Positions 15,562 to 24,294 of a stretch of 36,089 bases of DNA are shown piece after piece (positions within the stretch are counted from its first letter, which is position 1; each line of letters opens with the position of its first letter). Source of the DNA: Endomicrobium sp. (GTDB taxonomy: Bacteria > Elusimicrobiota > Endomicrobiia > Endomicrobiales > Endomicrobiaceae). Below the pieces are notes generated by a model. It was not told where the DNA came from. It did not search any database and worked only from the letters and a program-made list of their open reading frames with translations. A program made the translations under genes and the position numbers. The stretch lies in NCBI GenBank assembly GCA_031289585.1, contig JAITPF010000046.1, forward strand, positions 1-36,089, in the 5' to 3' direction.

Positions 15562-16635
15562 ATGCCGTCAAAATTACAACAAGCAAGACAATCTATAGAC
15601 AAAGTTGATAGAGAGATAACAAAACTTATAAATAAAAGGGCTAACCTTGCTTTAGATATTGCTAAAGTAAAGAATAAAACTGATAGTAAGATTGATGGCA
15701 TTATTTATGTGCCGTCACGAGAAAAAGAAGTTTTTAAAAATGTTAATTCTGTCAAAGGTGTTTTAGGTGATGAAGCGCTTAAAAATATATATACGGAAAT
15801 AATAAGCGCTTGCAGGAATTTAGAAAGTCCAACTAAAGTGGCATTTTTAGGACCTTGGGCTACGTTTACACATCAAGCAGCAGTTATAAATTTTGGATCT
15901 TGCGGATATTTTATTCCTGTTGCAACTCCGCAAGAAGTAATTGCTGAAGTTGAGAGTGGCAGAGTAGATTTTGGCGTTATACCTGTTGAAAATTCAAATG
16001 AGGGTTCGGTAAATATTACTCTTGATATACTTGTTGAAACAGAACTCAAAATATGTGCTGAAATGAGTTTAAAAATAGAACAGTGCTTTCTTGTAAAAGA
16101 ACCTGAAGCTAAAATTGTAAGAATATATTCGCATCCACACGCTTTAGCACAGTGTAGAACTTGGATTTCAAGAAATTATCCAGATGTAGAACTTATACCA
16201 GTTTCTTCTACAGCAGAAGCTGCAAAAAAAGCTGCTAAAGAAGATTTTGCTGCTGCAGTTGCTTCAGAAGTATCTGCAAAAATTTATGATTTGTACATTT
16301 TGCAGAAAGGCATACAAGACAGCAGAGAAAATTTTACAAGGTTTTTTGTTATAGGTAAAATTTTAACAAAGCCAAGTGGTAAAGATAAAACAAGTTTAGT
16401 TTTTATAGTTAAAGATAAAGTGGGATCACTATATAATATACTTGGAATTTTTAACAAGAATAATGTAAATTTAACAAAAATCGAATCTCGTCCTACAAAG
16501 AAGAAAGCATGGAAGTACATGTTCTTTGTTGATTTTAAAGGACATGTTGAAGATAAAAATATAGCAAAAACCATAGAAAGTTTAAAACGCAGCAGTATTT
16601 TTGTAAAAAGCTTAGGTAGCTATCCAAAAGCTTAA
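15562..16635 (+). CDS. pheA: Bifunctional chorismate mutase / prephenate dehydratase (P-protein)
   Basis: Converts chorismate to prephenate and then to phenylpyruvate, the phenylalanine branch. ATG 15562 has GGAGGA 6 nt upstream. The 357-residue protein has three parts: AroQ-type chorismate mutase (about 1-90, ARQSIDKVDREITKLINKRA); prephenate dehydratase (about 92-275, GPWATFTHQAAV, PVENSNEGSVN, and the catalytic TRF in ENFTRFFVIG); and a C-terminal ACT domain (about 285-355, GSLYNILGIFNKNNVNLTKI then ESRP), which normally binds Phe for feedback inhibition. In the first dehydratase motif, GPWATFTHQA replaces the common GPxGTFS/TxxA. It is first in the operon with the hisC-like, aroF and tyrA genes. 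Confidence 0.95.
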   Translation: MPSKLQQARQSIDKVDREITKLINKRANLALDIAKVKNKTDSKIDGIIYVPSREKEVFKNVNSVKGVLGDEALKNIYTEIISACRNLESPTKVAFLGPWATFTHQAAVINFGSCGYFIPVATPQEVIAEVESGRVDFGVIPVENSNEGSVNITLDILVETELKICAEMSLKIEQCFLVKEPEAKIVRIYSHPHALAQCRTWISRNYPDVELIPVSSTAEAAKKAAKEDFAAAVASEVSAKIYDLYILQKGIQDSRENFTRFFVIGKILTKPSGKDKTSLVFIVKDKVGSLYNILGIFNKNNVNLTKIESRPTKKKAWKYMFFVDFKGHVEDKNIAKTIESLKRSSIFVKSLGSYPKA

Positions 16636-16724
16636 ACATTAATATATAATTCTAAAATAGTGTACTGCACGCTTTGAAAGTGAAGCATCCTTATGATAAA
16701 TAAAAATACGTATCAGGAAGAAAA

Positions 16725-17855
16725 ATGGAAATAGCAAAAATAATCAGAAAAACATGTCAAGGCTTTGAACCGTATATTGCGGGAAAACCTATAGAAACGC
16801 TTAAAAGAGAATTAGGACTTAGCTCAGTTGTCAAACTTGCCTCAAATGAAAATCCATTAGGAGCTTCAAAAAAAGCTCTTAAAGCTATAAAAGAAAATTT
16901 ATATAAAGTATTTTTTTATCCAGATTCCAATTCTTATGAACTGAAAGAGGCTTTGTCAAAACGATACAGCTTGCCAACCAGTAATATTTTTACAGGCGCA
17001 GGTGGGGATGAAATAATAGAATTGATAGCTAAATTATTTTTTGAGTCCGAAGATGAAATAGTTATATCAAAACATACTTTTATAAGATATGCAATGGCAG
17101 CAAAGTTAATGGGTTCAAAAGCAATTGTGGTCCCAATGAAAGATGGTTTTGTGTACGATTTGCTGGGTTTAGTAAAAGCGTGTACTAAAAAAACAAAAGC
17201 GGTTTTTGTAACAAACCCTAACAATCCTACAGGAACATATAGTACAAAAGCGGAACTTATGGAATTTTTGCAAAAGCTACCTTTAAATAAATTTGGTGTT
17301 AAACCTCTTGTTATACTTGATGAGGCTTATTTTGAGTATGCTTCTTTGGAAAAAGATTATCCTGATGGACTTAACTTTCTAAAAGATAACCCCAATCTGA
17401 TAATTTTTAGAACTTTTTCAAAAATTTATGGACTTGCTGGCTTGAGAGTTGCTTATGGTTTTGCAAATAAACAGATAGTAGATTATATTGAAAGAACAAG
17501 ACCTCCTTTTAATGTTAATCTCTTGGCACAGGTTGCGGCGGCAGCTGCAATAACAGACAAAGAACAGGTTATAAAAAGCCAAGAATTTGTGAAAGAAGAA
17601 AAAGAATATCTATATAAAGAATTAAAAAAACTAAAAATAGAATATATTATATCTGCAACAAATTTTGTTCTTTTTAATTCGTTACCATTAAAAGGTAAAG
17701 AATTGTTTATGAAACTCCTTAAAGAGGGGGTAATAGTAAGAGCGATGGATGAATATGAACTCTCATATTGGGTAAGAGTAACAGTTGGTCTTCATAAAGA
17801 AAATGAATTATTTATAAGAAAATTAAAAGTACTTATAAGAGATAGTAAAAAATAA
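16725..17855 (+). CDS. hisC: Histidinol-phosphate / aromatic amino acid aminotransferase
   Basis: Fold-type I PLP aminotransferase of the HisC family, 376 residues. Visible motifs: [18 protein letters not shown] at the N-terminus, [23 protein letters not shown] (cofactor contact), DEAYFEYA, and [18 protein letters not shown] with the Schiff-base lysine in TFSK. The ATG at 16725 has AGGAAG upstream. Placed between pheA and aroF/tyrA, with no histidine genes nearby, it most likely aminates phenylpyruvate and 4-hydroxyphenylpyruvate, as HisC homologues in such operons do. A dual role in histidine synthesis cannot be excluded. The 89-bp gap from pheA shows no structure. Confidence 0.9.
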   Translation: MEIAKIIRKTCQGFEPYIAGKPIETLKRELGLSSVVKLASNENPLGASKKALKAIKENLYKVFFYPDSNSYELKEALSKRYSLPTSNIFTGAGGDEIIELIAKLFFESEDEIVISKHTFIRYAMAAKLMGSKAIVVPMKDGFVYDLLGLVKACTKKTKAVFVTNPNNPTGTYSTKAELMEFLQKLPLNKFGVKPLVILDEAYFEYASLEKDYPDGLNFLKDNPNLIIFRTFSKIYGLAGLRVAYGFANKQIVDYIERTRPPFNVNLLAQVAAAAAITDKEQVIKSQEFVKEEKEYLYKELKKLKIEYIISATNFVLFNSLPLKGKELFMKLLKEGVIVRAMDEYELSYWVRVTVGLHKENELFIRKLKVLIRDSKK

Positions 17856-17880
17856 AATTAACTTAAGTAAAGGAGAGATT

Positions 17881-18903
17881 ATGATAATAACCTTAAAAAA
17901 AGGTGCAAAACAGAAAGAAATTACAATAGTAACAGATAAAATTAAATCTTTGGGCTATAAACCTCATATTTCAAAGGGAAAAGATATTACGATAATAGGA
18001 ATGATAGGTGAGTATGCCGAAAAATATAAGGATGTTTTTGAAGCCATGGATGTAGTAGAACATATAAGTGAAATACAAAAACCTTATAAACTTGCTTCAA
18101 GAGAGTTCAAAAAAGAGAATACAGTAATTAAAATAAGTAGAAATGTTGAAATTGGTGGTAAAAAAATACATGTTATGGCTGGACCATGCGCTATTGAAAG
18201 CAAAGAATTAATGTTTAATACTGCAAAAATAATTAAAGAAGCAGGTGCAACAATAATTCGTGGTGGAGCATTTAAACCGAGAAGTTCACCGTATGCTTTT
18301 CAAGGACTTGGAGAAAAAGGTTTAAAGTATATTGAAGAAGCAAGCGAAAAATTACGTATGCCTACAGTTAGTGAGGCTATGACTATCGAACAAGTTGATC
18401 TTTTATCGAAATACTGCGATATTATACAAATCGGTGCAAGAAACGTACAAAATTATGATCTTTTAAAAGCAGCGGGAAAACAAAACAAGCCTGTGCTTTT
18501 AAAAAGGGGCATGGCTACAACAGTAAAAGAACTTTTACTTTCAGCTGAATATATACTTTCGCAAGGGAACTATAATGTTATGCTTTGCGAAAGAGGTATA
18601 AGAACTTTTGAAGACTCTACGAGATTTACGATGGATTTAAATGCTGTACCTGTACTTAAAAAACTTACACATTTGCCGATAATTTTAGATCCATCGCATG
18701 GAATAGGAATAAGAGAACACGTTGGCACAATGGCAAAAGCATGCGTTGCAGTTGGCGCCGACGGTCTTATTATAGAAGTCCACCCATGCCCGCAAGAGGC
18801 GCTTTCAGATGGTCCACAAAGTTTATTGCCTGACCAGTTTGAAACTTTAATGAAAGAACTTGACTTAATTGCAAAAGCGATTGGTAGGGAGCTTTTGGAT
18901 TAA
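17881..18903 (+). CDS. aroF: 3-deoxy-7-phosphoheptulonate (DAHP) synthase, type I-beta
   Basis: Condenses PEP and erythrose-4-phosphate in the first step of the shikimate pathway. The 340-residue product has the N-terminal ferredoxin-like regulatory domain (about 1-70) found in the Thermotoga-type enzyme, then the TIM barrel: [61 protein letters not shown] and [14 protein letters not shown]. These include the metal-binding Cys and His and the PEP-binding [15 protein letters not shown] precedes the ATG. The stop abuts the tyrA start codon directly, implying translational coupling. The N-terminal domain is known in relatives to bind Tyr or Phe for feedback control. Confidence 0.96.
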   Translation: MIITLKKGAKQKEITIVTDKIKSLGYKPHISKGKDITIIGMIGEYAEKYKDVFEAMDVVEHISEIQKPYKLASREFKKENTVIKISRNVEIGGKKIHVMAGPCAIESKELMFNTAKIIKEAGATIIRGGAFKPRSSPYAFQGLGEKGLKYIEEASEKLRMPTVSEAMTIEQVDLLSKYCDIIQIGARNVQNYDLLKAAGKQNKPVLLKRGMATTVKELLLSAEYILSQGNYNVMLCERGIRTFEDSTRFTMDLNAVPVLKKLTHLPIILDPSHGIGIREHVGTMAKACVAVGADGLIIEVHPCPQEALSDGPQSLLPDQFETLMKELDLIAKAIGRELLD

Positions 18904-19740
18904 ATGTTAAATATTTGCGTTATAGGATTAGGACAAATAGGCGGTTCTTTAGGTTTGGCCTTAAAGGACAAATCTTTGAAGAACTGTTATTACATAATAG
19001 GTATAGATAGAAAGCAAGCTACTTTAAATACTGCTCTTAAACTTAAAGCGGCAGACGAAGTGTCTTTATCTCTACATTCTGCAAAAAATGCTGATATTGT
19101 TGTTATATGTACGCCAGTAGATACAATAGTACCTTTGTATAAACAATTATCAAATATAGTTAATAAAAATACGATAGTTACCGATGCAGGAAGCGTAAAA
19201 TATTTTATTGAAAAAGGAATCAAAGATTTTTTAAAAAAAAGCAACGGAATTTCATTTGTTGGGTCTCATCCTATGGCAGGCAGAGAAAAAAATGGAATAT
19301 TTTCAGCGGATGCAAATATATTTAAAAATGCAAATGTTATTATAACATGTTCGATAAAACAATCGCTAAAAAGTGAAACACTTGTAGCACAGATGTGGAA
19401 GGATGCTGGAGCAAATATCGTTAAAATGCCTGCAAAAAAACATGACGAACTTGTTGCTTTTACAAGTCATTTGCCACATGTTATAGCTTTTTTATTAAAT
19501 AAAATTTATAAAAAGACAAAAAAAAGAAATCCTCAAATTGATATGCTTACAGCAGGGTCTTTTAAAAGTATGACGAGAGTTGCAGCTTCTAGCGCAGATA
19601 TGTGGGCGCCTATTTTTACTGCAAATAGCCAAAATATTGAAAAATATTTAGACAAATTTATAAAAGAGCTTAGTGCTTTTAAGCAAAATTTAAAAAATAA
19701 ACAAAAAGTTAAGAAAAAAATTTTAAAGATGCAGGAATGA
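18904..19740 (+). CDS. tyrA: Prephenate dehydrogenase
   Basis: Oxidises prephenate to 4-hydroxyphenylpyruvate with NAD(P), the tyrosine branch. The 278-residue product starts with a Rossmann nucleotide-binding motif (ICVIGLGQIGGSLGLALK, GxGxxG) and carries SHPMAGREKNGIFSADA, in which the His is the catalytic residue of the family, and TSHLPHVIAFLL. No C-terminal ACT domain is present, so it is the short form. It starts on the base after the aroF stop. The downstream neighbour, only 4 bp away, is a restriction-modification gene rather than aroA. Confidence 0.95.
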   Translation: MLNICVIGLGQIGGSLGLALKDKSLKNCYYIIGIDRKQATLNTALKLKAADEVSLSLHSAKNADIVVICTPVDTIVPLYKQLSNIVNKNTIVTDAGSVKYFIEKGIKDFLKKSNGISFVGSHPMAGREKNGIFSADANIFKNANVIITCSIKQSLKSETLVAQMWKDAGANIVKMPAKKHDELVAFTSHLPHVIAFLLNKIYKKTKKRNPQIDMLTAGSFKSMTRVAASSADMWAPIFTANSQNIEKYLDKFIKELSAFKQNLKNKQKVKKKILKMQE

Positions 19741-19744
19741 GGTT

Positions 19745-20833
19745 ATGCACATAACTGGAAAAATTAAAGGAATAAAATATAAAAAAACACTAGAGAAAGA
19801 TTTAATTAAGTTTAATTTGGAAAAATTTGATATAAACTCATCTTCGTCAAGCTCTTTGGTTTTTGATGGACAAAATTCATTTGCAATTTCAAAATGGATT
19901 TCTCCAAAAAGAACACGCTCATATCCATATGAAAGAATATATGATTCTATGCACATATCTAAAAAAATTACCGTAATCCCAATTGTAAAAGATGAAGGTA
20001 AAGATGGCGATAGAGATTTTTTGCAATGGGATACTGTTTCTTTAATGTCTTTGCTTGATATTTACGTGATTTTTGCTTACTACTCAGATGCAAAAAAATT
20101 AAAAAATAAAATTACGGAACAAAGATTTGATAATGATTATGTTATATCTAAAATTATAGAAATAGAAGGTTATCATAGTTCAGGATTACATTGGAATTTA
20201 AAAGAGTCAGCGAATTTACATTTTATAGTAGATAAAGTAAAGTATAACTATTTAAAAATTGAGGAAAAAACAAAAATAAAACTACATAGTTTTAAAGGGA
20301 TAGATGTTTTTAAAAATAAGATTAGCAAAAACATTAAAGATTTTATGGAATTTTCAAGAGAAAAAGCTAAAAAAGCACAGTTCAGAGAATATAAAACCAT
20401 ACAACCTAAAGAAAATTTAAATATGTTGTCAAAAGCAAAAATAACAATTACAAATTATTTAGGCGGTAAATATTTTTTTACAGTTGACGAAGTTGTGTTA
20501 AGTGAAAATATTGTAAATCTTATAGAAAGCAAACATAGTAAAAATTTGATTTTACCAAGTGAATCCGATATAAAAGATGGTTTAATTAAGATGGTTTTGT
20601 ATTCTAATCTTGACTTTGTTAAAATAAACGGAGCGGTTGTAAAGAGTAAAGCTATTTTAAAATTAACTTCTAAAATGTTTCACGGATCAATCAGTTCAAA
20701 ATCTATGCAAAAAGATATTGATGATTGTTTAAGAGTAAATTATTTGTCAGAAAAACAAAAAAAACTCATAGAAGAAATTTTTAAAGAAGCTAAAGAAAAT
20801 AATTTTATTGTATACATTCAGGGGGGAAAGTGA
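19745..20833 (+). CDS. Probable type II restriction endonuclease partner of the adjacent methylase
   Basis: The product is a 362-residue soluble protein. I recall similar proteins beside D12-class adenine methylases, and its placement, overlapping the methylase by four bases (GTGA), supports a cognate restriction enzyme; this is inference. Distinct blocks are SKWISPKRTRSYPYERIYD, IPIVKDEGKDGDRDFLQWD and YHSSGLHWNLKE. The acidic DEGKDGDRDF stretch followed by a helix and a beta strand (LLDIYVIFAYY) could be part of a nuclease core, but no textbook PD-(D/E)XK motif is plain. It starts 4 bp after tyrA with a weak GAGG site, so it is now expressed within the aromatic operon. Codon use is at least as AT-rich as its neighbours. 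Confidence 0.6.
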   Translation: MHITGKIKGIKYKKTLEKDLIKFNLEKFDINSSSSSSLVFDGQNSFAISKWISPKRTRSYPYERIYDSMHISKKITVIPIVKDEGKDGDRDFLQWDTVSLMSLLDIYVIFAYYSDAKKLKNKITEQRFDNDYVISKIIEIEGYHSSGLHWNLKESANLHFIVDKVKYNYLKIEEKTKIKLHSFKGIDVFKNKISKNIKDFMEFSREKAKKAQFREYKTIQPKENLNMLSKAKITITNYLGGKYFFTVDEVVLSENIVNLIESKHSKNLILPSESDIKDGLIKMVLYSNLDFVKINGAVVKSKAILKLTSKMFHGSISSKSMQKDIDDCLRVNYLSEKQKKLIEEIFKEAKENNFIVYIQGGK

Positions 20834-21717
20834 TAAAAAGTCCTTTAAGGTATCCGGGTGGCAAAAGCAGAGCGGTTAATTTAATATCAAATATTATTCC
20901 GGATTTTAATGAATATAGAGAACCATTTTTAGGCGGTGGATCAATATTTATGCATTTAAAGCAGATTTTTACAGATAAGTTTTTCTGGGTAAATGATTTA
21001 TATAATGAACTTTATCAATTTTGGCAATACAGTCAAAAAGATATGAGTAAGTTGGTTGATAAGATTTGTGAGTGGAAGTCAAAATATGATGTTGGTAAGA
21101 AACTTTACGAGTTTCTCAATAATAATTTATATAACTTTACAGATTTGGAAAAAGCCGCCGCTTTTTTTGTTTATAATCGTATTACGTTTTCGGGAGCGAG
21201 TTTAAGTGGTGGTTATAGTGATGCTGCTTTCAGAGGACGTTTTACAGAAAGCAGTATATTAAGATTGAAAAATATTGAAAAAATAATGAAAAATGTGAAA
21301 ATAACTAATCTTGACTATGAAAAATTGCTTACGAAAGAAGGCGATTCTGTTTTTATCTTTTTAGATCCTCCGTATTTCTCGGCAAGAAAATCAGCTTTAT
21401 ACGGGAAAAATGGGAATTTACATAAAAATTTTGATCACGAACGTTTTGCAACTAATATGAAAAATTGTAGACACAGATGGTTAATAACGTATGATGACAG
21501 TAATTATATAAGGAATTTATTTTCTTTTGCAAATATTTTTTCGTGGAATTTAACATACGGTATGCGAAATGTGTCAGATACTGGAGATCAAACTGGCAAA
21601 GAAATATTTATTTCGAATTACTTGACTTCGCTACCTGAACAAAGTGATTTTAACTTTTTTGAATATAGAACTAATAAAAATATGGTTTTAACAGATAGAA
21701 TTTATAGAATTGAATAA
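20830..21717 (+). CDS. D12-class N6-adenine DNA methyltransferase (Dam family)
   Basis: Methylates adenine in a specific DNA site using SAM and would protect the host from its partner nuclease. The 295-residue product has the family order of motifs: SPLRYPGGKSRAV at the N-terminus, REPFLGGGSIF (SAM-binding FxGxG), NDLYNELYQFW, a target-recognition part (about 90-165, with TFSGASLSGGYS) and the catalytic DPPY in FIFLDPPYFSARKS. The start is GTG 20830, overlapping the upstream stop, with GGGGGGAAA in front. It has the length of Dam/DpnIIA-type enzymes. The target site cannot be read from the sequence. Confidence 0.92.
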   Translation: MIKSPLRYPGGKSRAVNLISNIIPDFNEYREPFLGGGSIFMHLKQIFTDKFFWVNDLYNELYQFWQYSQKDMSKLVDKICEWKSKYDVGKKLYEFLNNNLYNFTDLEKAAAFFVYNRITFSGASLSGGYSDAAFRGRFTESSILRLKNIEKIMKNVKITNLDYEKLLTKEGDSVFIFLDPPYFSARKSALYGKNGNLHKNFDHERFATNMKNCRHRWLITYDDSNYIRNLFSFANIFSWNLTYGMRNVSDTGDQTGKEIFISNYLTSLPEQSDFNFFEYRTNKNMVLTDRIYRIE

Positions 21718-21767
21718 TACATTTTATTAATTTATTAATGACCAATTAAAAAGGATAATTTAAAACG

Positions 21768-23060
21768 GTGGAAATAAAGCTAAAGAAAACAGACGCTATT
21801 TCAGGGGTGATTGAAGTTCCAGCAGACAAATCTATAACGCATAGAGCTATTATGCTGTCGTCTCTTGCAGAAGGTAATTCTGTTGTAAGAAATTATTTGC
21901 CATCAGATGATTGCAATAGAACAATTGAAGCATTTCGTCAAATGGGTGCAGAAATTAAAATTGATAATGGGAAACTTTACATAAAAGGCGCAGGATTGAG
22001 CCTTGCAAAACCCCAAGTTGGAAAATATAATATTTATGCAGGCAATTCTGGCACAACTACAAGACTTCTTTCTGGTATTCTTGCTGGACAGAATTTTGAG
22101 ACAGTTATTACAGGTGATGACAGTCTCTCAAAAAGACCTATGCAAAGAATTATAGATCCTCTATTAAAAATGGGAGCAGAGATTAAATCAACCAATGGAT
22201 TGTTGCCTTTAATAATAAATGGCAAAAGACCATTAAAATCAATAAATTATGAAAGTGACAAATCAACAGCGCAGGTAAAATCTGCCGTTTTGTTTGCAGG
22301 TTTATATGCCGATGGGGTAACGACTTACAGTGAACCTGTAAGATCAAGAGATCATAGTGAAAGAATGTTAAAGGCTTTTGGAGCAGATATCAAGGTTAAT
22401 GGTAATTCTGTTGCTATTTATCCCGCAAAAAAACTTAATGCGCAGGATATGACTATTCCTGGGGATATTTCTTCAGCAGCATTTTTTATTGCTGCAGCTT
22501 TAATTGTGCCCAGTTCAAATTTAACAATAAAAAATGTTGGAATTAACCCTACAAGAGATGGACTGATTGAAGTTTTAAAACAAATGGGGGCCGATATTAC
22601 TTTAAGTAATATAAGAGAAGTTTCTCAAGAAGCTATATGTGATATAGTTGTAAAATATTCTAAACTTAAGGCTATAAATATTGATGCTTCTCTTGTTCCG
22701 CGGATGATTGATGAAATACCTGTTTTTGTGCTTATTGCAACACAAGCTCAAGGGATTACAAAAATTTCAGGGGCAAAAGAACTTAAAATAAAAGAGACTG
22801 ATAGGATAGAGGCAGTAGCAAGTCAGTTTAAAAAACTCGGAGCGCAAGTTGAAGCTCTTGAAGATGGATTTATGATAAATGGAAATAACGAAGTTAGCCT
22901 TACAGGTACTCTTCTTGACAGTTTCGAAGATCACAGAATTGCTATGACTTTGGCTATAGCTTCTCTAATCGCAAGCGGTGAGACTATAATTAAAGATTCG
23001 CATTGTGTTAATATATCTTTCCCTGGTTTTTATAGGGTGTTGAAAAATATATGCAAGTGA
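21768..23060 (+). CDS. aroA: 3-phosphoshikimate 1-carboxyvinyltransferase (EPSP synthase)
   Basis: Transfers enolpyruvyl from PEP to shikimate-3-phosphate, the sixth shikimate step. The 430-residue product shows PADKSITHRAIMLSSLAEG, YAGNSGTTTRLLSGILAG, RPMQRIIDPL, GDISSAAFFIAAAL, MIDEIPVFVLIATQAQG, KETDRIEAV and DSFEDHRIAMTLAIASL, covering both inside-out alpha/beta domains. The Gly after NSGTT is followed by TTRL rather than TAMR, and Ala follows LL-SGIL, so it departs from the classical class I signature. The start is GTG 21768 with AAGGA at longer spacing. It overlaps plsC by 10 bases. It belongs with pheA-tyrA despite the intervening restriction-modification pair. Confidence 0.95.
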   Translation: MEIKLKKTDAISGVIEVPADKSITHRAIMLSSLAEGNSVVRNYLPSDDCNRTIEAFRQMGAEIKIDNGKLYIKGAGLSLAKPQVGKYNIYAGNSGTTTRLLSGILAGQNFETVITGDDSLSKRPMQRIIDPLLKMGAEIKSTNGLLPLIINGKRPLKSINYESDKSTAQVKSAVLFAGLYADGVTTYSEPVRSRDHSERMLKAFGADIKVNGNSVAIYPAKKLNAQDMTIPGDISSAAFFIAAALIVPSSNLTIKNVGINPTRDGLIEVLKQMGADITLSNIREVSQEAICDIVVKYSKLKAINIDASLVPRMIDEIPVFVLIATQAQGITKISGAKELKIKETDRIEAVASQFKKLGAQVEALEDGFMINGNNEVSLTGTLLDSFEDHRIAMTLAIASLIASGETIIKDSHCVNISFPGFYRVLKNICK

Positions 23061-23641
23061 AAGAAAAATCCTCGATTTTATATTTAATAGGCAAACAGAT
23101 GTTTAAAATAGTGTTTAGCTTGTTTTATAGGTGGCATATTGAAGGGGTTGAAAATATACCACAGTTAGGAGGAGCAATTATTGCTCCAAATCATATAAGT
23201 TTTTTTGATCCTCCTTTAGCAGGTTCTGCAATGAAACGTCCTTTATATTTTATGGCAAAAAAGGAGTTATTTGATATTCCTATTTTTGGATGGACAATTA
23301 AACAAACAAATGCTTTTCCTGTTAAGAGAGGGACGCAAGATATATCTGCAATGAGGCATGCCTTTTCTCTTTTAGAAAAAGGACATTTACTTTTAATGTT
23401 CCCGGAAGGAATGCGTTCAAAAAACGGTGAAATAGGAAAAGCAAGGACTGGTGTTGGAATGGTAGCATATAATGCTCAGGTACCTTTAATTCCTGTAAAA
23501 ATAGAAAATACAAATACAATGTTAAAATTTAAACAAATAAAAATAAAATATGGAAAACCAGTATACCCTTCAAAAGATTTTGAAAAAAGCGATTATGCTA
23601 ATTTATCGCAGAAAGCTTTAGATGCAATTGCAAAAATGTAA
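23051..23641 (+). CDS. plsC: 1-acyl-sn-glycerol-3-phosphate acyltransferase
   Basis: Adds the second acyl chain to lysophosphatidic acid at the membrane. The 196-residue product has the PlsC/LPLAT signatures: NHISFFDPP (catalytic HX4D), KRGTQDISAMRHA, FPEGMRSKNGEIGKARTG (acceptor phosphate binding) and VPLIPVKIENT. An N-terminal hydrophobic stretch (about 12-24) may anchor it. ATG 23051 lies inside the last codons of aroA. In many bacteria cmk sits between aroA and plsC; here it is absent and the two overlap. Confidence 0.92.
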   Translation: MQVKEKSSILYLIGKQMFKIVFSLFYRWHIEGVENIPQLGGAIIAPNHISFFDPPLAGSAMKRPLYFMAKKELFDIPIFGWTIKQTNAFPVKRGTQDISAMRHAFSLLEKGHLLLMFPEGMRSKNGEIGKARTGVGMVAYNAQVPLIPVKIENTNTMLKFKQIKIKYGKPVYPSKDFEKSDYANLSQKALDAIAKM

Positions 23642-23735
23642 TATAATATGTTGAAAACTAGTATCTAAGTTTAAATGTTTAAGTTGAATTAATATAGATT
23701 CTCATTTTCACAGGACACGGTATTCTTTTTATCTT

Positions 23736-23812
23736 GTTCGTCATCAGTTTAACCCAGTTGAAAAGAATTGCAATTGCGAATCGACAAAGGCGGTGAAGCA
23801 ATCAGTTTTTTC
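23736..23812. repeat. Decayed dispersed repeat between plsC and the GNAT gene
   Basis: Traces of the 'tcattgcgag...gaagcaatct' element are visible, such as 'ttgcgaatcgacaaaggcggtgaagcaatc', split around 23770-23803. The remaining 216-bp gap shows no gene. Confidence 0.4.
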
Positions 23813-23857
23813 CTGTCAAAGTTTGTTATAAAGGGTTAGCAAAATGAGGAGATATAT

Positions 23858-24274
23858 ATGAAAATTGAAATTAATGAAAACGAAGAAGAATTAAAAAAAG
23901 CGTTAAATAAGATTTTCATTGAAGATGATAGAAAGAATAAAATTGACCCAAAATTTTTAGCATTTGCATTCAGCATAAAAGATGACAAAAATAATATTTT
24001 AGGTGGTGTTAGAGGTTGGAGAATTTTTAACGATATATACGTAGATGAATTAGCTGTTGATAAAAATATAAGACGTCAGGGGTATGGTAAGAAGCTTTTA
24101 GAAATGGTAGAACAAAAAATCAACGATGGTTTCTGTGATAATATTAATCTTGTAACAAATGAATTTCAAGAAGCAATAGACTTCTATAAAAAGTGTGGGT
24201 TTAAAATTGACTTTGTTAGATATAATAGTAAGAATGAAAAAAGCAACAAATATTATATGGTGAAAAAACTGTAA
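23858..24274 (+). CDS. GNAT-family N-acetyltransferase
   Basis: The product is a 138-residue single-domain protein with the GNAT acetyl-CoA motif VDELAVDKNIRRQGYGKKLL (beta strand, then RRxGxG pyrophosphate loop and helix) and a late FYKKCGFKID turn typical of the last strand. The substrate is unknown; small acetyltransferases of this form act on amino groups of metabolites or proteins. The ATG at 23858 has GAGGAG upstream. It stands alone between plsC and xseA. Confidence 0.88.
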   Translation: MKIEINENEEELKKALNKIFIEDDRKNKIDPKFLAFAFSIKDDKNNILGGVRGWRIFNDIYVDELAVDKNIRRQGYGKKLLEMVEQKINDGFCDNINLVTNEFQEAIDFYKKCGFKIDFVRYNSKNEKSNKYYMVKKL

Positions 24275-24294
24275 TTTACATTAGGAACATGTAA

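Noticed and set aside
15441-15562. T-box riboswitch before pheA
   Set aside because: No T-box consensus or specifier-loop pattern could be found in the leader.
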